This document shows positions 1-6,393 of a stretch of DNA of 22,369 bases, one piece after another (within the stretch, counting starts at the first letter, position 1; the number at the start of each line of letters is the position of its first letter). The position numbers and the translations under genes are program-made. The notes beneath the pieces were generated by a model, which was not told where the DNA came from, made no database searches, and was given only the letters and a program-made list of their open reading frames with translations. The DNA is from Anammoximicrobium sp032229885 (GTDB lineage Bacteria > Planctomycetota > Planctomycetia > Pirellulales > Pirellulaceae): positions 1-22,369 of the forward strand of contig JAVYAJ010000147.1 of the NCBI GenBank assembly GCA_032229885.1, written 5' to 3'.

Positions 1-77
1 CAGCCGCGCCCGTCAGCGAGTCGTCAGCCGCGCCCGTCAGCGAGTCGTCAGCCGCGCCCGTCAGCGAGTCGTCAGCC
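1..77. repeat. 24-bp tandem repeat at the window edge
   Basis: Three perfect 24-bp units (1-24, 25-48, 49-72) plus the first five bases of a fourth are visible, and the array may extend left of the window. The stop codon of the neighbouring minus-strand gene (72-74) is made of the last base of unit 3 and the first two of unit 4, so the array abuts or caps that gene's 3' end. In the minus frame of that gene each unit holds another in-frame TGA. One plus-strand frame would read as an Ala/Pro/Val/Ser/Glu octapeptide repeat, so the array could also be the coding end of a gene lying outside the window. Its role is not decidable from here. Confidence 0.85.
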
Positions 78-1217
78 ATCGGGCTGCGCGACGCGCCGGT
101 CGATCACCGCGCGGCCGCGCTGGCCACAGTCGCTCGTCGCTTTTTCCGAACACTTACCGTCTGCCTCTGCCTGAGCGGCCAGCAGGGCTTCGATCCTCGC
201 GATCTCGTCGCGCAGATGTCGCAGGCCTTCTTCGCGATCTTGCAGCTCCTCGCGCAGCCGGGCGAGCTGCTTGGCGGGATCGTGTTCGATCACATAGCGC
301 ATCAGGTTGATCAACAACGCGCTGCGAAACATCCGCTGGCCGGCGCTGCGCAGGCGATAGGCGCGGGCTGCGCGGGCGATTCGGGACAGCCGCAGCACGC
401 GAGCCACGCGAAACAGCCGCAGGAACCCGATCATCGGCACCATGATGATGATCAAGTCGAGCCAGTGTTCGCGACAATAACGCACCTTTTTCGGCGCCAC
501 CGAGAACATCACCAGAAACTCGAACGCAAAGGCGAACCAGATCAGGCTTTCGCCGACCCACAGAAAGGCCATCATCGGCCAGTCACGAGCCGCGCCTCGA
601 GCCTGCGCTTGATGATCCAGGGCAACTAGGGGCAACACGGCGAGAGCGACCAGAATCATCGGCAGGTTAAACGCCTTTTCCAGCCGCTGCTGCAGCGGGC
701 GATCCACGCGGCGCCAGCCCAGATTGGGCAGCCAGATCGAGTTGCCGTCGACGTGATCTCGCCCGCCGATCCGCAGCGGCGGGACCAACAAGTACAGGCC
801 ATGCCTCCGCCAACCGTAGCCGCGGGTCAGAAATTGGACGAATCCTTCGCCCACGATCACCGCATACAGCAAGCCCAACCATGCGCTGAATCGCCAGACA
901 GACGCGACCGCCATCGCGTCCGGTGTCATGTCCTCGTCTGCCGCGGGCGCACTCGATTCGCCGGGCTGGGGGGCGGCGGGCCGCGGATCGACGGGCGAAC
1001 GAGTCGGCTGTGTTCCCGATTGGCTCGAGATTCCGCGGACTCCGGCGTGATAGAACTGAGCAAGGCTCGCGACCTCGATCGACGACGAACACAACAGGCC
1101 CGCCAGAATCGTGAGGAACGCGAACGATACCCAGAACATGATCGGGCCCGTCCAACGATCTATCGCGGTGATGCGAGCGTCCGATTCTGTTATCGAAGTC
1201 TCTGGCATATCATCCAT
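72..1217 (-). CDS. Pore-less voltage-sensor-domain membrane protein with C-terminal coiled coil
   Basis: A 381-residue inner-membrane protein. Two hydrophobic segments come first (about 26-48 and 105-130), separated by a Pro/Ser/Ala-rich loop. A four-helix block then matches an S1-S4 voltage sensor. S1 is about 184-201. S2 (about 217-240) holds E223, F230 and E233, the spacing of the Shaker K+ channel S2 (E283, F290, E293). S3 holds D254 in WLDLIII. S4 (264-290) has arginines at 267, 270, 273, 276, 279, 282, 285 and 288, exactly every third residue. No pore helix or selectivity filter (TVGYG type) follows. The tail (about 314-350) is a charged heptad-like coiled coil. This is the arrangement of Hv1 proton channels rather than of K+/Na+ channels. 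The ATG at 1217 has no strong ribosome site, and a second ATG at 1208 is possible. Automatic annotation would probably say 'ion transporter'. The voltage-sensor assignment is strong; the permeating ion, if any, is unknown. Confidence 0.85.
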   Translation of the reverse strand: MDDMPETSITESDARITAIDRWTGPIMFWVSFAFLTILAGLLCSSSIEVASLAQFYHAGVRGISSQSGTQPTRSPVDPRPAAPQPGESSAPAADEDMTPDAMAVASVWRFSAWLGLLYAVIVGEGFVQFLTRGYGWRRHGLYLLVPPLRIGGRDHVDGNSIWLPNLGWRRVDRPLQQRLEKAFNLPMILVALAVLPLVALDHQAQARGAARDWPMMAFLWVGESLIWFAFAFEFLVMFSVAPKKVRYCREHWLDLIIIMVPMIGFLRLFRVARVLRLSRIARAARAYRLRSAGQRMFRSALLINLMRYVIEHDPAKQLARLREELQDREEGLRHLRDEIARIEALLAAQAEADGKCSEKATSDCGQRGRAVIDRRVAQPDG

Positions 1218-1349
1218 GCTCGACCGTCGTCTCGAACCCGGGCGCGAGCGCCTCGCGCAGCGCGCGTTCCTCGCCGCGCGCAGCTCGCTCCGCGCCGTCG
1301 GATGGCGAGGCGAAGCCCTGACTGCTCGCGGCGCGCACGCGCGGCTCGC

Positions 1350-2933
1350 TCACTGCTGTAGGTAATGCGTCTCCATCGCCGGGCGATACTGCTGCATAAG
1401 CTGTTGATAAAAGTCCAGGGGCGGTTGCGCGTCGTCCGGCAGAAAGGATTTGTATGGGTGCGTCTTGGCATACTCGTCGAACTCGCCGCGAATCGTCCGC
1501 AGGGTGTCGGGTTGAGTCAACAGGTCCATGGCCGTCGCCGCCATCGCCTTGGCCCCGGCGTTGGCGCCCAGCCAGGCGGTCGAGCCGAAGCCCGAGGTCG
1601 TGGTGGACCAATGATGGCCCAGCGCGCCCGTGACGATCCCCGGAAAGCGGATCGTCGCGGTGGGCGCGACCAGCGTCACATCCCCGTGATCGGACGACGC
1701 CCCGCCGGTGAACACGGGCGCCGGTTTGCCGAGCGTCCCCACGGCGAGGGGCATTCCGCGTTCTTCCTTGCCCAGCTCTTTCTGCAAGGCGCGGGCAAAC
1801 GCGTGATCGGCCTCGGTCCAGGCCGGCATGCCCACCAGCTCGATGTTCTTCATCGCCAGCTCCGCCAACGCCTGGTTGTGATGAGACTGGTGGATGGCCG
1901 CCAGGACTTGCACATCGGCCAGCTCGGTGCCCGTCGCCAGCGCCGCGCCCTTGGCGCAATTCATCACCCGCTCGTACATCTCCGGCAGATTCGCGTCCGA
2001 GTTGCGCAGGAAATACCAGACGCGGGCCCGATCCGGCACGACGTTGGGCGCCTCGCCGCCGTCGACGATCACATAGTGCATCCGCGCCGAGAAGTGCAGG
2101 TGCTCGCGGAGATAGTTGGTGGCCACGTTCATGATCTCGACCGCGTCCAACGCGCTGCGCGCATTCCACGGCGCCGCGCCCGCATGGGCCGTCCGGCCGC
2201 GAAACGTGAACACCACCGAGTAGACCGCGGTGCCTTCGACGCCGTAAGCAGTCTGGAACCCGGCGCTGGCATGGTTGTTGATCACCGCATCGACGCCCTG
2301 GAACAGGCCGGCTCGGATCATGTAGGGGCGGCTGACCAGGATCTCTTCGGCCGGCGAGCCAAACAGTTTGACGGTTCCCGTCAGATGGTGTTTATCGATC
2401 GCCTGCTTGACCGCAATCGCGGCGGCTGTTGCGGCCGAGGCCATCAGGTTATGACCGCAGCCGTGCCCGGGCGCGCCGGCTACGACCGGCTCTTGCCGCG
2501 GAGTACGGCCTTTTTGCGACAGCGACGCCAGCGCATCGTACTCGACCAGGATTCCGATCACGGGCTGCCCCGAGCCATAGCTGGCGACAAAACAGGTCGG
2601 CATGCCGGCCAAGCCCTTCTGCACCGTGAACCCGGCCTGTTCGAGCGTCTGGACCAGCAGCGCCGAAGACCTGTACTCCTGCAGCCCCAACTCGGCGTAC
2701 GACCAGATCGCATCCGAGATCCGACCGAACCGGGCCACCGTCTCCGGATCGCCCAGCCATTCCAACGCCGTCCGCTTTTCCGGCGTCAGCTCGGCCGCGG
2801 CCTGCTCGGTCGGTGCGCCCTCGCCGTCCACCGTTGCGACCAACGCCGGATCAGCTCCGACGGACGCAGCTTGCGGGCTTGCCAGGAACAAGGCCAGAAT
2901 CAGACCGAGCGCAACCCGTTCGACGGTGCTCAT
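1350..2933 (-). CDS. Exported M20-family amidohydrolase, AbgB-like
   Basis: A 527-residue zinc-dependent amidohydrolase of the M20/M28 fold, closest in motifs to the B subunit of p-aminobenzoyl-glutamate hydrolase. Residues 1-27 are a Sec signal peptide, so it acts outside the cytoplasm, unlike E. coli AbgB. Visible motifs are GHGCGHN at 156-162 (metal site), SPAEE at 193-197 (catalytic/metal acidic pair), NNHAS at 219-223, and SSDHGDVT at 413-420 near the C-terminus, typical of the AbgB branch. The dimerisation domain lies between about 225 and 345. The start is the ATG at 2933, preceded by GGAGA at good spacing; an in-frame ATG 40 codons further up would give a long non-signal extension. 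Substrate is inferred only by family: an N-acyl or aminobenzoyl amino acid. The next gene on this strand begins 132 bp downstream of its stop, so cotranscription is possible but not shown. Confidence 0.9.
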   Translation of the reverse strand: MSTVERVALGLILALFLASPQAASVGADPALVATVDGEGAPTEQAAAELTPEKRTALEWLGDPETVARFGRISDAIWSYAELGLQEYRSSALLVQTLEQAGFTVQKGLAGMPTCFVASYGSGQPVIGILVEYDALASLSQKGRTPRQEPVVAGAPGHGCGHNLMASAATAAAIAVKQAIDKHHLTGTVKLFGSPAEEILVSRPYMIRAGLFQGVDAVINNHASAGFQTAYGVEGTAVYSVVFTFRGRTAHAGAAPWNARSALDAVEIMNVATNYLREHLHFSARMHYVIVDGGEAPNVVPDRARVWYFLRNSDANLPEMYERVMNCAKGAALATGTELADVQVLAAIHQSHHNQALAELAMKNIELVGMPAWTEADHAFARALQKELGKEERGMPLAVGTLGKPAPVFTGGASSDHGDVTLVAPTATIRFPGIVTGALGHHWSTTTSGFGSTAWLGANAGAKAMAATAMDLLTQPDTLRTIRGEFDEYAKTHPYKSFLPDDAQPPLDFYQQLMQQYRPAMETHYLQQ

Positions 2934-3198
2934 CGTTTCTCCAATCACGTGTGGGTATGGGACCACCTGGATGCGGCATCCGACCGCATGGCGCCGTTTC
3001 TCCCATCGCGTGCGAGGATGGGTCTCGCCCAAGCCTACGGACGGCCCCATCAACCGTCAAGTGCCGGAGCTTTCCCAACCCGACGATCACCACCAACCTC
3101 GTTACGGCTGCCGCCCGAGACACGCACCCGGCGATCGGTTCATCACCCGTGATCACGGACGATCCTGTCGCGGGCTCGCTCGCCCCGTAAACAAAGCG

Positions 3199-3227
3199 TT
3201 GACGGTCTATCGAACGGAAACCACAAT
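3199..3227 (+). promoter_or_regulatory. Candidate promoter for the DUF6807 gene
   Basis: TTGACG (3199-3204) and CACAAT (3222-3227) are separated by 17 bp. This fits a housekeeping sigma-factor promoter with four of six matches in each hexamer. The predicted start of transcription, about 3234, falls at the foot of a perfect hairpin and leaves a leader of roughly 130 nt. Confidence 0.35.
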
Positions 3228-3231
3228 CACA

Positions 3232-3259
3232 GATGCTCGTGAGTGGGGTTTCGAGCATC
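3232..3259 (+). promoter_or_regulatory. Perfect 8-bp hairpin in the presumed DUF6807 leader
   Basis: GATGCTCG (3232-3239) is exactly complementary to CGAGCATC (3252-3259), with a 12-nt loop. It would sit at the 5' end of the transcript if the promoter call is right, where it could protect the mRNA. As DNA it could equally be an operator. No U-tract follows, so it is not a terminator. Confidence 0.5.
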
Positions 3260-3361
3260 GTCCCGGTAGACAGACGCGAGCGGGCGCGGCGCCGGGCGTC
3301 TGAGACGGTTGAACCTCGAACATCGCGCGCGGGACTTTTTTTGCACGAAGGGGAGACGCCT

Positions 3362-4681
3362 GTGACCTATCGGATGAATCCCGGCCTTTTTGTGTCGTGT
3401 CCTGTGAGGGAGGTTGGCCGAGCGACGGCGTGTGCAATCTTGACGATTTCGCTCGCGCTCGGTTGCACGACCGCGAGCAGTCGAGCCGCCGAGCCGTCGG
3501 TGCTGCGGGTTCCGGCGGCGGCGGGGCCTGTGGCCGTGGCGGTCGAGTCGACGCAGATCGCGGCGGGATCGGCGGACGACTGGGAACTGGTCGAGATCGG
3601 TGGCCAGACGCGCGTCGCGGCGCAACTGGCGCCGCGGGTGGCTGCCGACGGAACCGTGGCGGGCGTGGGTTCGTTGGTGCTGGCCGTCATTCCGCCGACC
3701 GCCGCTTCGCCCAACTCGCGACACTTCCGCTTGCAACGACGGACGGCAACGGACGTAACCGGGGCGACGGTGTTCAAGTTGATCGAACTCGACCATGCGA
3801 CGTTGAAAGTTGTCGAGCGGGATAAGCCGGTGCTGGCGTACAACTATGGGACCATCGTCAACCGGCTGGTTCCCGAGACGGATCGCCGCCGGGCGCGGGC
3901 GTGCTACGTCCATCCGCTGTGGGGGCTGGACGGAGAGGTGTTGACAGACGACTTTCCCCGCGATCACTATCATCACCATGGTGTGTTCTGGGCCTGGCCG
4001 CACGTCGTGGTCGCCGGGCAGGAATACGACCTGTGGACGAATGCGGGCATCGAACAACGGTTTGTCCGCTGGCTGCACCAAGAGACCGGCTCGGTCGCCG
4101 CGGTGTTGGGCGTGGAAAACGGCTGGTTCATCGGCCAACGGCGCGTGGCCACCGAACGCGTCTGGATGCGGGCGTTTCCGGCCGGCGGATCCGAGCGGAC
4201 ATTGGATCTGGAGATCTATCTCGTGCCGCTCGTTCCTCTGTCGCTGCAAGGCGTTGGCGGCAAGAGTTACGGAGGGTTGACGGTGCGATTCGCCGTGAAA
4301 CGCGCCGACGACACGGTGATCACCTCGCCTGTGGGCACGACGCGCGAGGACCTGCTCGAGACGCCTTTGGCGTGGGCCGACTTGACGTCCCGATTCGCCG
4401 GCGCGCCGGGGCGCAGCGGGGGCGCGATTTTCATCCATCCGCGGCACCCGAACTTTCCGCCCACGTGGCTCACGCGACATTACGGTCCGTTGTGCATCGG
4501 TTGGCCGGGCGTCGATGCTCGGCAGTACGAGCCGGGCCAGCCCCACCGGTTGCCCTACCGGATCTGGATCCACGCCGGAGACCGCACGGAAGAACAATTG
4601 CGTACGGCGTACGCGGATTTCACCGCGGCGGTCAACGCGCAGTGGAATGATGCCAGCCGGCCGGACGCCGCCGGGAAATGA
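3362..4681 (+). CDS. Exported DUF6807 ('PmoA-like') family protein
   Basis: A 439-residue exported protein of the family now called DUF6807 and often labelled 'PmoA'. It is unrelated to the membrane methane monooxygenase subunit of that name. The hallmark block lies at about 182-212 (HPLWGLDGEVLTDD followed by the His-rich DHYHHHGVFWAW). The C-terminal part carries the conserved IHPRHPNFPPTW stretch. The N-terminus has a hydrophobic segment (23-35) ending in a Cys (LALGC) and then SRAAEP. Cleavage after the Ala-Ala is the simpler reading; the Cys makes only a poor lipobox. The GTG at 3362 is chosen because GGGGAG sits six bases upstream; an ATG at 3374 would be too far from it. The biochemical role is not established. 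In planctomycetes such genes often accompany sugar oxidoreductases, as here, although the two genes are convergent and so not in one operon. Confidence 0.85.
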   Translation: MTYRMNPGLFVSCPVREVGRATACAILTISLALGCTTASSRAAEPSVLRVPAAAGPVAVAVESTQIAAGSADDWELVEIGGQTRVAAQLAPRVAADGTVAGVGSLVLAVIPPTAASPNSRHFRLQRRTATDVTGATVFKLIELDHATLKVVERDKPVLAYNYGTIVNRLVPETDRRRARACYVHPLWGLDGEVLTDDFPRDHYHHHGVFWAWPHVVVAGQEYDLWTNAGIEQRFVRWLHQETGSVAAVLGVENGWFIGQRRVATERVWMRAFPAGGSERTLDLEIYLVPLVPLSLQGVGGKSYGGLTVRFAVKRADDTVITSPVGTTREDLLETPLAWADLTSRFAGAPGRSGGAIFIHPRHPNFPPTWLTRHYGPLCIGWPGVDARQYEPGQPHRLPYRIWIHAGDRTEEQLRTAYADFTAAVNAQWNDASRPDAAGK

Positions 4682-4785
4682 CGACGGCCGAGAAGGGACG
4701 CGGCGACCCATAGCGGCAAATCGCCGCGGAAAATCGCCGCGGCGCGAACGATCGGTCGAAGGTTGATTACGCAGGACGGCGTTCT

Positions 4786-4854
4786 ACGCTGGAGGGACGC
4801 GCTCCGTCGCGTCCGGCCAGTTGCGGCCACGCGTGGAGCGTGGCCCTCCAGCGT
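4786..4854. repeat. Three-way-junction palindrome between convergent genes
   Basis: A 69-bp element folds perfectly on either strand. The outer stem is ACGCTGGAG (4786-4794) with CTCCAGCGT (4846-4854). Arm 1 is GGACGCG (4795-4801) with CGCGTCC (4808-4814) and a 6-nt loop. Arm 2 is GGCCACGC (4825-4832) with GCGTGGCC (4838-4845) and a 5-nt loop. A 10-nt linker joins the arms. There are no mismatches in 24 base pairs, and the arms abut the outer stem without gaps. It lies 105 bp after the DUF6807 stop and 44 bp after the oxidoreductase stop, so it could end transcription from both sides. It has no T-run, and its form suggests a dispersed REP/BIME-like element. Confidence 0.8.
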
Positions 4855-4897
4855 GGCGTCGACTTGTCTCGAGCGCTGCACGTCGCAGCCGTGTCGA

Positions 4898-6223
4898 TCA
4901 GACGAACTTGGTCACGCCGGGGATCGGGATATCGTACTCGCCTTTCGCGTTGGGCTTGATCGGCGGCTCGACGTCGAAGGCGTACCGTTCGAGTTCGACG
5001 GAGTGCTGCGAGGTGAGCGCCTTTTCCCAGGTGATCTCCTGGCCCGTATTGCACACGAACTGGGCCAGCAGCGCCAGCATCGTGCTGCCGAACATATATT
5101 CGCTGTTGTTGATCGGCGTGCCATTGCGGAGCGAGTCGAACAGAGCCACGTGCTCTTGGTCCGTCATCACGCAGTCCGGACCGTCGTAACGCCACGGATT
5201 CTGGCCTTCGATGCGGCAGTGGTTGGCCAGGTAGGCGACGCCTCGCGTCCCGAACACGACGTCGGACACGTCGCTATAGCACCCGTTGTGGTTGCGGCAC
5301 AGGCCGTACATTCGCGCGCCGTTGGGGTACTCGAAGACGACCGTCTGGTGATCGAACAGATCGCCGTAGCTCGGGCCGAAGCAGTTCGAGCGGCCGCCCA
5401 TTCCCCAAGCCTTGACGGGCGGCTGGTCGCGCATGACCCACGCGCCTTTGTCGATGCTATGGATCAACTGCTGCAAGATCTGATCGCCGGCCAGCCAGTT
5501 GAAGTGGTACCAGTTCTGCAACTGCCACTCCATCTCGGTCCATTGCGGGTTGCGCGGCAAATCGGCCCGATAGGGGCCGACGGCGTACGTCTCTTGGATC
5601 GTCACCACATCCCCGATCTGGCCGTCGTGGATCCGCTTGACGGTCTCTTGGACGCCCAAGTGATATCGCCAACACAAACCGGAGACGATCGACAGTCCCT
5701 TTTTCCGCGCCTCGTCGCACGTGGCTTTGACGCGGATCAGACCGGGCACGTCCAGCGAATGGGGCTTTTCACAGAAGACGTGCTTGTTGGCCGCCACGGC
5801 CGCCTGGAGATAGCGCGGGTGGAAGTGGGACGTACAGGCGATGATCACCACATCCACGCCGCTGTCGATCACTTTCTGGTAGGCGTCGAATCCGACGAAA
5901 CAGCGGTCGTCGTCGACCGCCACCTGTTCGGGTTTGGCTTTCTTGAGCCGCTGGCGACTGGCCTGGAGCTTGTTCTCGAAGATGTCGCCCATGGCGACCA
6001 GCCGAATATCCTGGCCGGCGTTCATCGCGTTTACCGCCGCCCCGGAACCGCGTCCGCCACAGCCGATCAGGCCGACCTTGAATCCGTCGGTTCCCGCCGC
6101 GTGGGCGCTGCGAGCCAGGGACAGCCCGCCGACCGTGGTCGCCCCGATCAAGGCGCCAGATTGGGCTAGGAATCCGCGTCGCGAGGTGTGCTGGCTGGAG
6201 ATCGCGTCGTAAGCCGTGCTCAT
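4898..6223 (-). CDS. Tat-exported Gfo/Idh/MocA-family oxidoreductase
   Basis: A 441-residue NAD(P)-dependent sugar or inositol-type oxidoreductase. A twin-arginine signal (SRRGFLAQ at 14-21, then a hydrophobic stretch to AHA at 40-42) sends it out folded, presumably with its cofactor bound. The Rossmann glycine motif is GLIGCGGRG at 51-59. The family's catalytic EKP is at 152-154, in CEKPHSL. The C-terminal alpha/beta domain (about 185-415) closes the active site. The start is the ATG at 6223 behind AAGGAAAG. A longer frame exists up to 6343 but would bury the Tat signal. The family covers many sugar substrates and nothing here identifies which; a non-dehydrogenase activity such as glycoside cleavage by redox is also known in it. 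The next gene upstream on this strand is the kinase, 170 bp away. Confidence 0.93.
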   Translation of the reverse strand: MSTAYDAISSQHTSRRGFLAQSGALIGATTVGGLSLARSAHAAGTDGFKVGLIGCGGRGSGAAVNAMNAGQDIRLVAMGDIFENKLQASRQRLKKAKPEQVAVDDDRCFVGFDAYQKVIDSGVDVVIIACTSHFHPRYLQAAVAANKHVFCEKPHSLDVPGLIRVKATCDEARKKGLSIVSGLCWRYHLGVQETVKRIHDGQIGDVVTIQETYAVGPYRADLPRNPQWTEMEWQLQNWYHFNWLAGDQILQQLIHSIDKGAWVMRDQPPVKAWGMGGRSNCFGPSYGDLFDHQTVVFEYPNGARMYGLCRNHNGCYSDVSDVVFGTRGVAYLANHCRIEGQNPWRYDGPDCVMTDQEHVALFDSLRNGTPINNSEYMFGSTMLALLAQFVCNTGQEITWEKALTSQHSVELERYAFDVEPPIKPNAKGEYDIPIPGVTKFV

Positions 6224-6345
6224 GCTCTTTCCTTCTGTTGTTGGTGGTCGTCCAAAGTACCCGTTCATGGGGCGTCGTCGGTCGTCGGCGCGCACCGTGC
6301 GCCACAACATGTGCGGCGTTGTTCCGCCGATGGCGTGAGGCACGC

Positions 6346-6362
6346 GCCTGCTACGAGCAGGC
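6346..6362 (-). terminator. Candidate hairpin downstream of the kinase gene
   Basis: GCCTGC (6346-6351) pairs perfectly with GCAGGC (6357-6362) across a 5-nt loop. The stem can be extended by CAC/GTG beyond a small internal loop. It lies about 30-50 bp beyond the kinase stop codon on the minus strand. No U-tract is present, so intrinsic termination is uncertain. Confidence 0.35.
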
Positions 6363-6393
6363 AGTGCGCAGGGATCGCGTCGAGCCGGAGAGC

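Larger units (their letters stand above)
2934..3361. other. Divergent intergenic region between the M20 and DUF6807 genes
   Basis: 428 bp without a credible gene. It must hold the promoters of both flanking genes. On the plus strand a promoter-like pair and an 8-bp hairpin are visible near 3199-3259 and are listed separately. On the minus side, upstream of the M20 gene, a TTGACG hexamer is present near 3060, but no convincing -10 follows at the right distance. Open frames crossing this stretch are Arg/Pro/Ser-rich and lack ribosome sites. Confidence 0.6.

Noticed and set aside
1365..3152. A 595-residue plus-strand open frame
   Set aside because: It is antisense to the M20 amidohydrolase, whose metal-site motifs are clear. 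The plus frame is rich in Arg, His and Gln and has no recognisable motif.
3362..4681. Reading the 'PmoA' family name as particulate methane monooxygenase
   Set aside because: The sequence is a soluble exported protein with the DUF6807 His-rich block. No membrane subunits or pmoB/pmoC neighbours are present.
3227..4711. A 494-residue minus-strand open frame opposite the DUF6807 gene
   Set aside because: The plus strand carries the family's conserved blocks and a good ribosome site; the minus frame is Arg/Pro-rich shadow.
4763..6169. A 468-residue plus-strand open frame opposite the oxidoreductase
   Set aside because: It is antisense to a complete Gfo/Idh/MocA gene with Tat signal, Rossmann and EKP motifs. 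Its first bases also run through the folded palindrome.
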